Positions 26,516 through 35,971 of a stretch of DNA of 64,000 nt are shown in pieces. How positions within the stretch are numbered: the first letter of the stretch is position 1; every line of letters begins with the position of its first letter. This DNA comes from Bacteroidota bacterium. GTDB lineage: Bacteria > Bacteroidota > Ignavibacteria > Kryptoniales > JAKASW01. The stretch spans positions 1 to 64,000 of the forward strand of contig JAKAMG010000011.1 in the NCBI GenBank assembly GCA_021812985.1, read 5' to 3'. The notes under the pieces are model-generated. The model did not search any database. It was not told the origin of the DNA and saw only the letters and a list, made by a program, of their open reading frames with translations. A program made the translations under genes and the position numbers.

Positions 26516-27970
26516 TCACACGAGGTAAGTGGAGGAAGCCGTGTCGCCTCCGCGACCGGTCCAGTTTGTATGGAAGAATTCTCCGCGGGGTTTGTCGACG
26601 CGTTCGTACTGGTGCGCGCCGAAGTAGTCGCGTTGGGCCTGCAACAAGTTCGCAGGGAGCCGCGAGTTCCTGTAACCGTCGAAGTAGTTCAAGGCAGTCG
26701 AGAAAGCCGGCACCCAGATTCCGTTCAGCACCGCCGTCGAAATGACTCTCCGCCACGCCTCCTGCGACTCTTCCATCTTCTCCCTGAAGAAAGGATCGAG
26801 GAGAAGGTTGCTGAGGTTCGGATTTTTGTCGAATGCCTCCTTGATCTTTCCAAGGAAGACGCTTCTGATTATGCAGCCGCCTCTCCAGAGAAGGGCTATG
26901 CCGCCGTAATTCAGATTCCACTTGTACTCCTCGGCCGCCGCCCTGAGCAGCGTGAAACCCTGGGCGTATGACACGATCTTCGATGCGTACAAAGCCTTCT
27001 CGAGGTCGTGCAGGAAGGCGTTCCTGTCCCCCTTGAAAGAAGGCTTCGGGCCGTGAAGAATTTTCGAGGCTTCGACGCGCTCCTCCTTGATCGCGGAAAG
27101 ACACCTCCCGTATACCGCCTCACTGATGAGAGTCAGCGGGATTCCGAGGTCGAGCGACGTCACGCTCGTCCACTTGCCTGTCCCCTTCTGACCAGCCGTG
27201 TCGAGTATCTTGTCCACTAGAGGACCGCCGTCAGCATCCTTATAAGCCAGAATATCACGCGTTATTTCGATGAGATAACTGTTCAGATCGCGCGTGTTCC
27301 ACTCCTTGAACACATCGTGCATTTCGCCCGCAGTCATACCGAGAAGTTCCTTCATGATCTGGTACGCCTCAGTAATCAGCTGCATGTCCCCGTACTCGAT
27401 TCCGTTGTGTACCATCTTCACGAAATGGCCGGCGCCGTCGCTCCCGACCCAATCGCAGCAGGGCGTGCCATCTTCGACCTTCGCCGAGATCGCCTGGAAT
27501 ATCGGCTTCACGTGCGGCCAGGCGCTGGGCGAACCGCCGGGCATTATTGAAGGGCCCTTCAACGCCCCTTCCTCACCACCAGAAACGCCGGTGCCAATGT
27601 ACTGGAGCCCCTTGCTCTCAAGGTATTTCGTCCTCCTTATCGTGTCGGGGTAATGTGAGTTTCCTCCGTCGATCACGATATCTCCTTTGTCAAGATGAGG
27701 TATGAGAAGCTCGATGAATTCATCCACCGGCTTGCCGGCCTTCACCATGAGCATTATCCTCCGAGGCGTCTTGAGCGCGGAGACGAGTTCCTGGATCGAG
27801 GTCGCGCCTATTATCTTCTTCCCCTTCCCGCGCCCCTCCACAAAATGAGTGACCTTCTCGACCGTGCGATTGAATACTGCGACCGTGAACCCCCTGCTCT
27901 CCATATTCAGCACTAGATTCTCGCCCATGACCGCGAGCCCGATTAATCCGATATCTGCTTTCTGCGACAT
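26516..27970 (-). CDS. gnd: 6-phosphogluconate dehydrogenase, decarboxylating
   Basis: Oxidises 6-phosphogluconate to ribulose 5-phosphate and CO2 with NADP. 484 residues from the ATG at 27970, which gives the family N-terminus MSQKADIGLIGLAVMGENL behind an AAGGGA Shine-Dalgarno; the open frame extends 36 codons upstream without family sequence. Landmarks: GGNSHYPDT, GTGVSGGEEGA and the signature ILDTAGQKGTGKW. Normal length. It lies between the LarA-family gene and the KDG-type kinase gene. Confidence 0.97.
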   Translation of the reverse strand: MSQKADIGLIGLAVMGENLVLNMESRGFTVAVFNRTVEKVTHFVEGRGKGKKIIGATSIQELVSALKTPRRIMLMVKAGKPVDEFIELLIPHLDKGDIVIDGGNSHYPDTIRRTKYLESKGLQYIGTGVSGGEEGALKGPSIMPGGSPSAWPHVKPIFQAISAKVEDGTPCCDWVGSDGAGHFVKMVHNGIEYGDMQLITEAYQIMKELLGMTAGEMHDVFKEWNTRDLNSYLIEITRDILAYKDADGGPLVDKILDTAGQKGTGKWTSVTSLDLGIPLTLISEAVYGRCLSAIKEERVEASKILHGPKPSFKGDRNAFLHDLEKALYASKIVSYAQGFTLLRAAAEEYKWNLNYGGIALLWRGGCIIRSVFLGKIKEAFDKNPNLSNLLLDPFFREKMEESQEAWRRVISTAVLNGIWVPAFSTALNYFDGYRNSRLPANLLQAQRDYFGAHQYERVDKPRGEFFHTNWTGRGGDTASSTYLV

Positions 27971-28043
27971 AATGATCTTCCCTTTTGAATTATAAAAAGA
28001 ATGCTCGTTTTTGCTGAAAAGCCTGACAGAATTAGATTTGAAT

Positions 28044-29315
28044 CTATTTGAAACGCCCCTCGTGAGCCCAAAGGCCAAGCGCCGGATTGGAGATGTAGAA
28101 TACCTCCTCGCCGTCCGGAAGGATATTGAAACCGTCTTTCATCTTCCCTGGATCGTAGCGTTTCAGCATCCCTGCGAGATCGGCGTAATTGAAACTAACA
28201 CTTTCAATTTCCTCTTTGGACAAATGACCCGGGCAGTACGTGATGGAGAATCTGCCTTCAGAGGAACCGTGTATTAGATGAGCGGCCGCGCCGAGACCGT
28301 TCTTGAGATCGTCGTTTGTCTTCACCAGCTCAAGCACCTTCGGCGTGCCTGCATAGCCGTACTTCCGTATGATGGCGTCATTCCCCGCGTCCTCGCCAAA
28401 TTCCCTGAGGCCGGGCGCGAGCACTATCAGCTCTCCTTCGTCAGCTATCGCCATCCTAGTCCTGTACACGGACTTGTTCCCAAGCCAGGTGGATTTGAAT
28501 TCGGTTGGCTCGAGATACACCACGACCTTCTTCAGCGGCTTGTCCAGCATGAAGAAATTAACCTTGAGGGAGAGCTCCGCCGCTTTGTAAAAGCACTCGA
28601 GGTCATCCCCGATATAGAGTCCCCTGACGACAATTCTACCGGACTTGCCCTTTTCAACTACAGTAAGGACGTAGACTATTGGGAGGTGGCTCGCGAAGTG
28701 CTCGGCCCCGTAGTTCAACACTTTTTTCACCGGTGTGTCGGCGCGTCCCATGATCCTCTCCATCCCATAAGCCGCACCGAGGAAGTGAGACTTGTTTATC
28801 CCTTCCTTCCCCCCCGTTCCGATAAATACATTCTTGTTGTGGTTTGCCATCCCAATCACTTCGTGAGGAACGACCTGTCCGATCGAGAGTATGAGGTCGT
28901 GGCGTCCGTTCGCTACAAGATTGTCCACCTGGATCGGAATGGGATAATCTACTGCCCCTTCCGAAATCTCCCTGACGAAATCTGACGGGACATCTCCCAT
29001 GGTAATGAAGCCATCCCGCCAATCGTGAACCCTGAACAGACTCTTCGGAGTCTTGCCGAACATCATGCTGATCTCGTCTTCGGTCATCGGCACATGCGTT
29101 CCGATGGAGGGGAGTATATCCTTGAGCCTTTCGCCGAAAAATTCCCAAGTCATTTCTGTCAGGAGTCCCGATTGCGAGTGGAGCCTCGTTATGTCCGGCG
29201 GTATGGCGAGCACCTTTTTGCAGTCGCCCAGTTTTCCCAACGCCTCGTAGAGACCGGCCTTTAGCTCTTCACGGGTTAATTCCGTGCTGGGCGAACCTTT
29301 CTGAAAATAAATCAT
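28044..29315 (-). CDS. LarA-family (DUF2088) nickel-pincer-type racemase/epimerase
   Basis: 423 residues, the normal length for LarA homologues. H151, K161 and H177 in the segment from VVPHEVIG to NKSHF have the 10- and 16-residue spacings of His174, Lys184 and His200 of Lactobacillus plantarum lactate racemase, which hold the nickel-pincer cofactor and do catalysis. H97 (VHDWR) may match His108. LarA homologues act on various 2-hydroxy acids and sugar acids. The neighbourhood (gnd, KDG-type kinase) suggests a sugar acid rather than lactate. The cofactor genes larB, larC and larE are not in this window. Confidence 0.88.
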   Translation of the reverse strand: MIYFQKGSPSTELTREELKAGLYEALGKLGDCKKVLAIPPDITRLHSQSGLLTEMTWEFFGERLKDILPSIGTHVPMTEDEISMMFGKTPKSLFRVHDWRDGFITMGDVPSDFVREISEGAVDYPIPIQVDNLVANGRHDLILSIGQVVPHEVIGMANHNKNVFIGTGGKEGINKSHFLGAAYGMERIMGRADTPVKKVLNYGAEHFASHLPIVYVLTVVEKGKSGRIVVRGLYIGDDLECFYKAAELSLKVNFFMLDKPLKKVVVYLEPTEFKSTWLGNKSVYRTRMAIADEGELIVLAPGLREFGEDAGNDAIIRKYGYAGTPKVLELVKTNDDLKNGLGAAAHLIHGSSEGRFSITYCPGHLSKEEIESVSFNYADLAGMLKRYDPGKMKDGFNILPDGEEVFYISNPALGLWAHEGRFK

Positions 29316-29679
29316 CCTAAATCTTTCTCTCCCTATGAATCGGGGTCAATTTTGAAGAATCGCGCGAACAAAACAACAGCCCAGGTTCCGACGAGAAAAG
29401 TACGCGATCCCGCCAAATCCGGCCCGATCGGTTCAATTTCTATATCAGGCTCTAGCATACCTTAAGCGTGACCCAAATCAGTTACCGATGACTTTATCGG
29501 TAATTAAAATGGTTACTTTTTGAAGAAGAGTCAAGTGGTGTCGGCTCGCAATCTCGTTGCAGAGGTAAGTTCGAGCCGCAGAGGTGAGGGAGACGGCGAA
29601 AAATGGGCCGTGAATCGAACTCCGATGTTGAATAAGTACCCCGCACAATTCTATATTATGAAAAACAAATGGGCAAAAG
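29316..29679. other. 364-bp divergent gap between LarA-family and small membrane protein genes
   Basis: Contains the palindrome at 29482-29503. A short open frame at 29520-29723 lacks protein-like character and overlaps the next gene. No RNA gene seen. Confidence 0.45.
29482..29503. promoter_or_regulatory. Operator-like palindrome upstream of the sugar-acid operon
   Basis: TTACCGAT (29482-29489), a 6-bp spacer and ATCGGTAA (29496-29503) form a perfect 8-bp inverted repeat, 167 bp before the LarA-family start codon on the minus strand. It has the size and form of a dimeric repressor site. No regulator gene is adjacent. A hairpin in RNA is the alternative. Confidence 0.45.
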
Positions 29680-29973
29680 ATGGCAAGAGAAATAAGAAGC
29701 AGACGTACAGACAGGCAGCGTAAATCAAGAGTTCAAGCCGAGATGCCGCTTAGTCGCACGAACTACATGATCATCATTGGCGGCGCTCTTCTTATAATTG
29801 CCACCTACATAATCCTCTCCACCAATAATACCGTCTACGGGTTCATACCTCTCGATCTGGTGCCGATACTCCTATTCATCGGCTACATCGTTGTCGTGCC
29901 CATAGGGATCATGTACAAGGGGAGGAAGAAATCCAACGGCGAAGCCAAGGCCGCGCCGGAAGCGACGAAGTAA
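29680..29973 (+). CDS. Small two-helix membrane protein (DUF3098-like)
   Basis: 97 residues from ATG 29680; an ATG at 29743 would give 76 residues starting MPLSRTNYM. Two membrane helices are clear (IIIGGALLIIATYIIL and LVPILLFIGYIVVVPIGIMY) with a basic C-terminal tail. The N-terminal 20 residues are strongly basic. It resembles the short DUF3098-type proteins of the Bacteroidetes/Chlorobi group; function unknown. Confidence 0.6.
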   Translation: MAREIRSRRTDRQRKSRVQAEMPLSRTNYMIIIGGALLIIATYIILSTNNTVYGFIPLDLVPILLFIGYIVVVPIGIMYKGRKKSNGEAKAAPEATK

Positions 29974-30010
29974 CACCCCCTCATAAGAAAGCAGACTCAA
30001 GGCAAGCCGA

Positions 30011-31309
30011 TCAGGCTGTCGCCTTCAACGAATCGTAATTCGCGGCGATGGTCTTCTCGATGTCACGTTCAGTGTGGGCGGCCGAAATGAAGGCCGCTTC
30101 GAACTGAGACGGAGGGAGGTATATCCCGCGTTTCAGCATCTCGCCAAAGTATGCAGCGAACTTTCCTGTATCGCTCGCAAGGGCCGATTTGAAATCGACG
30201 ACCCGCTCACCCGTAAAGAAGAGCGTGAACATCGAGCCAACGCGGTTCAGCCGATAGCTGAGCCCGAGTTTCCTGAAGTTGTTCACGAATCCCTCCTCAA
30301 GCTGAGCGCCAAGTTTTTCCAGCCGGCGATATATTGCCTTGTGCTTGTTGAGGATCTTCAACTGTGCCAGGCCAGCGGTCATGGCAAGCGGATTTCCTGA
30401 CAGCGTCCCGGCCTGATATACGGGACCGTCTGGCGAAACCGTTTTCATAATGTCTCTTCTTCCGCCATAAGCGCCAACGGGGAGCCCGGCGCCGATGATC
30501 TTTCCAAACGTCGTCAGGTCCGGCCTTATCCCGAAAAGTTCCTGCGCTCCGCCGCGCGAGAGCCGGAATCCCGTCATCACTTCATCGAGTATGAGGAGCG
30601 CGCCGTTGCTGTGTGCCATGTTATAAAGTTCGAGTAAGAAGCCTCCCTTCGGAATCACCACCCCCATATTGCCGACGACAGGTTCGATAATGACTGCCGC
30701 GATCTGGCCAGGGTTATCCACGAACAGTCTCCGGACAGATTCGATGTCATTGAATTCGGCGACGAGCGTTTTTGCCGCCAGTTCCTTCGGTACTCCGGGA
30801 GAGTCCGGCGTGCCGAACGTCGTCGCGCCGGAACCGGCCCTGATCAGGAAGCTGTCGAAATGGCCGTGATAACATCCCGCGAACTTTATGATCTTGTCCC
30901 GCCCGGTGAACGCGCGTGCGACCCTGACAGCGCTCATAGTCGCCTCGGTACCGCTGTTCACCATTCTGACGACTTCCACCGAAGGCATCATCTTTCCGAC
31001 AAGCTTAGCCATGTCCAGCTCGCACGCTGTCGGGGCACCGAAACTCGTCCCCCCAGCCGCAACTTTCTTTATCGCCGACACGACTTCGGGATGCGCGTGC
31101 CCCAGTATCATCGGCCCCCATGATCCGACGTAGTCGATGAACCTGTTCCCGTCCACATCGTAAAGGTACTGTCCTTTTCCCCTTTCCATGAAAAGCGGGT
31201 CGCGCCCGACCGATTTGAATGCCCTGACCGGAGAGTTAACTCCGCCAGGCAAGTATTTCTTCGACTCGCTGAAAAGTTTGCTCGACTTTCTTGTGTTCAA
31301 GTTCTTCAT
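30011..31309 (-). CDS. hemL: Glutamate-1-semialdehyde 2,1-aminomutase
   Basis: PLP enzyme that converts glutamate-1-semialdehyde to 5-aminolevulinate, last step of the C5 route started by HemA. 432 residues. Landmarks: PGGVNSPVRAFKSVG, ARAFTGRDKIIKFAGCYHG, LDEVMTGFR, the PLP-lysine segment FGKIIGAGLPVGAYGG and YQAGTLSGNPLAMTAG. Last gene of the haem cluster, separated from the rest by the epimerase gene. Confidence 0.97.
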   Translation of the reverse strand: MKNLNTRKSSKLFSESKKYLPGGVNSPVRAFKSVGRDPLFMERGKGQYLYDVDGNRFIDYVGSWGPMILGHAHPEVVSAIKKVAAGGTSFGAPTACELDMAKLVGKMMPSVEVVRMVNSGTEATMSAVRVARAFTGRDKIIKFAGCYHGHFDSFLIRAGSGATTFGTPDSPGVPKELAAKTLVAEFNDIESVRRLFVDNPGQIAAVIIEPVVGNMGVVIPKGGFLLELYNMAHSNGALLILDEVMTGFRLSRGGAQELFGIRPDLTTFGKIIGAGLPVGAYGGRRDIMKTVSPDGPVYQAGTLSGNPLAMTAGLAQLKILNKHKAIYRRLEKLGAQLEEGFVNNFRKLGLSYRLNRVGSMFTLFFTGERVVDFKSALASDTGKFAAYFGEMLKRGIYLPPSQFEAAFISAAHTERDIEKTIAANYDSLKATA

Positions 31310-31363
31310 CTCACCACCGTTTAGTTGATAGCCCTAATGCTCTCCAATTTCTATTGTGTGCGC

Positions 31364-32347
31364 CTAAATCAGACCATTTTCCAGATACCACGAATACGAC
31401 GCCCTCACCGCCTCAATGAAGGGACGAGGTTTGAATCCCAGCTCACGCTCTGCTTTTTCGCCTGAAAAATAATGAGGGAGCGTCGCGCTTACAACATGGG
31501 CCTTCGTCAGGACGGGCGCCTTCCCGGTGAAGTTTGACGCCAACTCGAGCAGCGCAGCCGCGCCGCGGGCCGCCCACGTCGGCACGCGAAACGATGGGGG
31601 CGGCGCACCGACAACCCCGCATATATCTTCAAACATTTTCCTGAAAGTAATGTTTTCGCTCCCAAGTATGTACCGCTCTCCCCTTCTCCCTTGTTTTAGT
31701 GCGGAAACTTCGCCATCCACCAACTCATCAACACCGACGACGCACATGCCGCCTCCCACGTAAGGGACGAATCTCATCCCCTTCAGCACCTTCAGGAGAA
31801 TCCCCGAATGGTAGTACACGTCCCTCCGCCCCATGACGGACCCCGGATTGACAATTACCGCGTCGAGTCCGCGCGATATTCCCCTTCCTATTTCCTCCTC
31901 CCCGTAATGCTTGCTGTCCCCGTAAGCGATCCGATATTTGAAGCGGTTATAGGCGGCACTCTCATCCGCGACATCGCCCACAGAAGGGATCCCGATCGCA
32001 GCGACGGAGCTCGTATGAACAAGCCGCTTCACTCCCGATCTCAGCGCCGCCTCGACGACGTTCCGGACGCCTTCAACGTTGACGCGCATCAGTTCCTCGC
32101 GCCGTCTGTTGTCGAAACTGACCAGCCCGGCAGTGTGAAAGACATAATCCGCCCCATTCATGGCGCCGAGGAGTGAACCTTCGTCGAGGATATCTCCCTG
32201 AATAAGTCCGCCCTTGAAGCCCTTCAGCCCGAGGAGGTTGGATTCGCCGCGAACCAAACCGACAACGTCATAGCCAAGCTCGCCCAGCTTGTGACACAAG
32301 TTTGATCCGATCAACCCGCTCGCCCCTGTTACAAGAACCCTTTCCAT
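31364..32347 (-). CDS. NAD-dependent epimerase/dehydratase (dihydroflavonol reductase-like)
   Basis: 327 residues, extended SDR. Cofactor motif GASGLIGSNLCHKL, the VFHTAGLVSFDNRRREELM segment typical of HpnA/DFR-like members, HTSSVAAIG and the catalytic YGDSK (Y, K). The C-terminal half ends with GFKPRPFIEAVRASYSWY, as in sterol dehydrogenase/DFR-like proteins. It sits between hemB and hemL on the same strand. A role in haem synthesis is not known for this family; co-location may be chance. Substrate unknown. Confidence 0.85.
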   Translation of the reverse strand: MERVLVTGASGLIGSNLCHKLGELGYDVVGLVRGESNLLGLKGFKGGLIQGDILDEGSLLGAMNGADYVFHTAGLVSFDNRRREELMRVNVEGVRNVVEAALRSGVKRLVHTSSVAAIGIPSVGDVADESAAYNRFKYRIAYGDSKHYGEEEIGRGISRGLDAVIVNPGSVMGRRDVYYHSGILLKVLKGMRFVPYVGGGMCVVGVDELVDGEVSALKQGRRGERYILGSENITFRKMFEDICGVVGAPPPSFRVPTWAARGAAALLELASNFTGKAPVLTKAHVVSATLPHYFSGEKAERELGFKPRPFIEAVRASYSWYLENGLI

Positions 32348-32414
32348 CCTTAACGCGCCCGCCCCCCGAGAGCTCCCGAACCACGACGGTCAGGGAGTGA
32401 TCCCGAATTGGGTC

Positions 32415-33440
32415 TTACTGCTGCTTCTTCAGCACGTTCGCGGCGTCGACGGCGTAGTAGGTCAGTATCAGATCGGCTCCCGCTCTTTTAATCGCGGTCA
32501 GCGTCTCCATCATGATTCTCTCTTCATCCAGCCAGCCGTTACGGGCGGCGGCCTTGATCATTGAGTATTCCCCGCTGACCTGATAGGCGGCGGTCGGCAT
32601 TCTGAACTCGCTCTTCACCCGGTAAATCACGTCGAGGTAGGCCAGGGCCGGTTTCACCATGACGATGTCAGCCCCCTCGTCGATGTCGAGCGCGACTTCC
32701 CTCACAGCTTCGTTGCTGTTTGCGGGGTCCATTTGGTGACTCTTCCGGTCTCCGAACTGAGGGGTAGATTCCGCGGCCTCCCTGAAAGGTCCGTAAAAAC
32801 CAGACGAGTATTTCGCCGCGTAGCTCATGACAGGCGTCGACGTGAACCCGTTTTCATCGAGAAGATTTCTGATCGCGGCCACTCTTCCGTCCATCATGTC
32901 GCTGGGGGCAACCATATCCGCGCCGGCCTGAACGTGTGTGAGCGCTTCCTTCGCGAGAAGATCCAGAGTCTCGTCGTTCACAATCTCGACCTGACCCGGC
33001 GCGATCTCGCGAAGAATGCCGCAATGTCCGTGTGAGGTGTACTCGCAAAGGCAGACGTCTGTGATCACGAACAGACCGGGGAGCTCCTTCTTCAGCTCGC
33101 GAATCGCCTGCTGGACAACTCCGTTTTCATCATAAGCCTCCGAACCGTACTCATCCTTGTGCGAAGGTATGCCGAAGAGAATTACCGATCTAACGCCGGC
33201 CTTGTAAACCTTTTCGCATTCGAGGACGAGCTCGTCAACTGAAAGCTGGAACACGTTCGGCATCGAGGAAATTTCCTTGCGGACTTTCTTGCCCGGGACA
33301 ACGAACATCGGGTAGATAAAATCCGAAGGCCGGAGAACCGTCTCGCGGACCATTTCACGTATTGTCTCGGTCATCCTCAGCCGTCTCATGCGCACGGTCG
33401 GGAAGCCGATCCTCTTTTGGTATTCCGTCATGGTAATCAT
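32415..33440 (-). CDS. hemB: Delta-aminolevulinic acid dehydratase (porphobilinogen synthase)
   Basis: Condenses two 5-aminolevulinates to porphobilinogen. 341 residues. The zinc-binding cysteine set is present: C130, C132 and C140 in [14 protein letters not shown], so this is the zinc-dependent type. The two Schiff-base lysines lie in [17 protein letters not shown] and [12 protein letters not shown] 33440 follows AGGAG by ten bases; ATG 33431 is possible. A 149-bp gap with a hairpin separates it from the protoporphyrinogen oxidase gene. Confidence 0.97.
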   Translation of the reverse strand: MITMTEYQKRIGFPTVRMRRLRMTETIREMVRETVLRPSDFIYPMFVVPGKKVRKEISSMPNVFQLSVDELVLECEKVYKAGVRSVILFGIPSHKDEYGSEAYDENGVVQQAIRELKKELPGLFVITDVCLCEYTSHGHCGILREIAPGQVEIVNDETLDLLAKEALTHVQAGADMVAPSDMMDGRVAAIRNLLDENGFTSTPVMSYAAKYSSGFYGPFREAAESTPQFGDRKSHQMDPANSNEAVREVALDIDEGADIVMVKPALAYLDVIYRVKSEFRMPTAAYQVSGEYSMIKAAARNGWLDEERIMMETLTAIKRAGADLILTYYAVDAANVLKKQQ

Positions 33441-33560
33441 ATCTCATTCACTCCTGACCAGGCTAACACTTGCCGTTTAAGGCAGAATAGCCGAATCATC
33501 ATCCTGCCTGGCCGTAAGCCGGAGATGAGCCGGTGCTCGAAGAATAATCAGATACTAAAC

Positions 33561-33582
33561 CGACCGGTCAACGTGCCGGTCG
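33561..33582 (-). terminator. 7-bp hairpin after the protoporphyrinogen oxidase gene
   Basis: CGACCGG (33561-33567) and CCGGTCG (33576-33582) pair around an 8-base loop, 8 bp after the stop at 33590. On the minus strand it is followed by GGTTTAGTAT, a poor T tract. Possible weak terminator between the two parts of the haem cluster. Confidence 0.4.
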
Positions 33583-33589
33583 AGAGACT

Positions 33590-34942
33590 TCAAGAAAGAA
33601 TAGCGTCGGCAGTCTTTTTCCCGTTCGCTATGCAATCTGCGACGGATATGCCATCCTTGAAGTTAGAGCAAATATAAAATCCCTTGTGAAGGCTTTCAAC
33701 GTGTCTCACGGCGTCGATGATGGATAGGTGACCGATATTGTACTGAGGGATCGCCCGCTCCCACTTGCTCACCGCCCTGAACGCCGGGGAGCCATCTATC
33801 TTCATGAGCAAACTGTTCTCCTCGTGCGCGATCTTGGTTATATCGTCGCTTTCGAGTACGACGAGCCTCGGCTGTCTCGAGCCGCCGACGAAAGTGGTGA
33901 GCTCCACGAAGCCTCCAGGCGCGCGCTTCGGGAAAATGCTCGAGCTCCAGATCGTGCCGAGTATCTTTCTCTTTTCGACTTCAGGAACAAGGAAACCGAA
34001 GCCCTTGAGATCGATCCCGACCTGTTCGCGCCTGTACCCGAGAACCACCACTGCCACTGGCGGGTATTTTATCTTAGCAAGCTCGGAGGCCAGCTCAGGA
34101 AGCCAACTTTTTACTATGCCGGCCGACACATAGGCGGGGGAAGAGAGGACGACCTTCTCGAACACTTCCGTCTCAGACCTTCCGTTGGAGCTGAAGCCTA
34201 CAGCGAAACCGGCCCCGTCTCTCTTCACGCTCTCGACCGGGGTAGCGTATCTTATCGCGCCCCCGAGCTCAGCGGAGATTGTCGCCGGCAAAATCCCCAT
34301 TCCGCTCCGGAAGCTGAAAAGTTTCGCCGACGCCTTAGACTGGGTTCCCCTCTTTTTCCTCTCGCGCATTCCCTTGAAGGTTCCCTTGAGGAGGCCGCCG
34401 TATTTGTCCTCAAGCGCGTAGAGCTTCGGGAAAGCCGCCCGGACACTGAGCTCCGACGGATTTCCTGCATAGACACCTGCGACGAAAGGATTGATGGCGT
34501 AGTCGAGGAATTCAGACCCGAGCCTGCGCGTGACAAAATCAGCAATCGACTCCTCATGCTCAGCCCTTCCGGCGAAAGGCTCTCCCAACAGTCTCAGCTT
34601 GCCGCCGATCGTCCAGAGCTTCGTCGAAACGAATGACCCGAGGCCCGAGGGAAGGGCATGGAGCTTTCCGTTCCGCACGATGAACCGATACTTAGAGTCC
34701 TCGTCAGCGTACACCTTCTCCTCACTGATGGACAGGTCCGCAAGGAGTTCATCTATCACAAAGTTTGTCTCGGAGGTACTGTTCGGTCCGCTCTCGACGA
34801 GATATCCGTCGGAGACTCTGCTTCCGATCGTTCCTCCGGGCACTCCATTCTTCTCGAACACGGTCACATCCGCACCTCCCTTTCTTAGGAAGTGCGCCGT
34901 GGAGAGTCCCGAAATGCCTCCGCCAATTATCGCAATTTTCAT
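33590..34942 (-). CDS. hemY: Protoporphyrinogen oxidase, HemY/PPOX type
   Basis: FAD-dependent oxidation of protoporphyrinogen IX (or coproporphyrinogen III) to the porphyrin. 450 residues. FAD site IGGGISGLSTAHFLRKGG with VFEKNGVPGG; the segment YAINPFVAGVYAGNPSELSVRAAFPKL is a PPOX landmark, and the C-terminus ISVADCIANGKKTAD is typical. It follows hemH and hemE, so the protoporphyrin route is likely here, although HemY-type enzymes can also serve the coproporphyrin route. Some databases call this hemG; the FAD type is hemY. Confidence 0.92.
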   Translation of the reverse strand: MKIAIIGGGISGLSTAHFLRKGGADVTVFEKNGVPGGTIGSRVSDGYLVESGPNSTSETNFVIDELLADLSISEEKVYADEDSKYRFIVRNGKLHALPSGLGSFVSTKLWTIGGKLRLLGEPFAGRAEHEESIADFVTRRLGSEFLDYAINPFVAGVYAGNPSELSVRAAFPKLYALEDKYGGLLKGTFKGMRERKKRGTQSKASAKLFSFRSGMGILPATISAELGGAIRYATPVESVKRDGAGFAVGFSSNGRSETEVFEKVVLSSPAYVSAGIVKSWLPELASELAKIKYPPVAVVVLGYRREQVGIDLKGFGFLVPEVEKRKILGTIWSSSIFPKRAPGGFVELTTFVGGSRQPRLVVLESDDITKIAHEENSLLMKIDGSPAFRAVSKWERAIPQYNIGHLSIIDAVRHVESLHKGFYICSNFKDGISVADCIANGKKTADAILS

Positions 34943-34965
34943 TTCAGATCACACGCTCCAGCGGC

Positions 34966-35934
34966 TCAGAACTCTTTCACCCTGTCGAGGACAAGCCCGG
35001 CAAGCGCCTCGATAAACTTCGGCGAGTCATTAAGAGCCGGCATCATTTCAAACTGTTCTATTCCGACCGTCTTAGCTTCGTTGCGGAAGAGGTCGTTGAC
35101 TTCATACAGAGTCTCCGAATGTTCGCTCACAAAACTTATGGGAACCACAAGCATATGTTTCGTTCCTTCGGTGGCAAGCCTCTTTATTTCGCTGAGCGTC
35201 GGCGGGCCAAGCCACTTCACCGGCCCGACCCTGCTCTGGTACGCGAGCGAGTGAGGATTCTTGAACCGGCCCGATACCAGATTCACCGTTTCGATTATCT
35301 GCTTCTGATAGGGATCGCCCCTATCGATGATGCGCACCGGTACCCCGTGTGCGCTGAAGAGTATGTACACGTCATCCCTGATCGATTCGTCGAAGCGCGC
35401 GAGTGTCTCTCTAATTCTGCCTTCAATGGCTTCAAGATAAAGCGGGTTGTCGTGGTAGCTCTCTACCTGAAGCACTTTCATCCTCCTGCTCGGATTCCTG
35501 GTAACCCGGTTCCACTCCTCAAAGCTTGAGAGCGTCGTGGTTCTTGAGTAGTGAGGATAAAGGGGGAGGAGGACGACATTCTCGATCCCGTCGTTCAACA
35601 GCGCATTGTAGGCCTCTTCGATGTACGGCTTAAAGTACCTCATTCCGACGTAGACTTTGACATCGAGAGTGCGCCGCAGGACATCTTCCAGCGTCTCTGC
35701 CTGAAGCGTCGTCAGCTCAAACTGCGGTGACTTCCCCCCCATGACGTCGTAGTAGTACTCGGTCTTTCTTGCCCGTCGCTTCGCGATAAATCTCGCAAGC
35801 AATTTCCGGGGGGCTCCTTTGATTGGTATCTCGATTATGTAAGGATCCATGAAGAGGTTGTACAGAAATTCCTCTATGTCGTCCTTTGACAGAGGACCGC
35901 CAAGGTTAAGGAGGACAACTCCGATCTTCGTCAT
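34966..35934 (-). CDS. hemH: Ferrochelatase
   Basis: Inserts iron into the porphyrin. 322 residues. Landmarks: VVLLNLGGPLSKDDIEEFL at the N-terminus, the metal-site histidine in FSAHGVPVRIIDRGDPY and the glutamate in VPISFVSEHSETLYEVN. No C-terminal membrane segment. It starts 37 bp after hemE. Confidence 0.96.
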   Translation of the reverse strand: MTKIGVVLLNLGGPLSKDDIEEFLYNLFMDPYIIEIPIKGAPRKLLARFIAKRRARKTEYYYDVMGGKSPQFELTTLQAETLEDVLRRTLDVKVYVGMRYFKPYIEEAYNALLNDGIENVVLLPLYPHYSRTTTLSSFEEWNRVTRNPSRRMKVLQVESYHDNPLYLEAIEGRIRETLARFDESIRDDVYILFSAHGVPVRIIDRGDPYQKQIIETVNLVSGRFKNPHSLAYQSRVGPVKWLGPPTLSEIKRLATEGTKHMLVVPISFVSEHSETLYEVNDLFRNEAKTVGIEQFEMMPALNDSPKFIEALAGLVLDRVKEF

Positions 35935-35971
35935 TGAAGCCTTTCATGGCTGAAGAGGCCAGCCGCCCTTT

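Noticed and set aside
27971..28078. N-terminal extension of 6-phosphogluconate dehydrogenase
   Set aside because: It overlaps the end of the LarA-family gene and the family N-terminus begins at 27970 with its own Shine-Dalgarno.
28278..28985. 235-codon open frame on the plus strand
   Set aside because: Antisense to the LarA-family gene.
29520..29723. 67-codon open frame on the plus strand before the DUF3098-like gene
   Set aside because: Sequence has no protein-like pattern, no clear Shine-Dalgarno, and overlaps the better supported frame at 29680.
33728..34636. 302-codon open frame on the plus strand
   Set aside because: Antisense shadow of the protoporphyrinogen oxidase gene.
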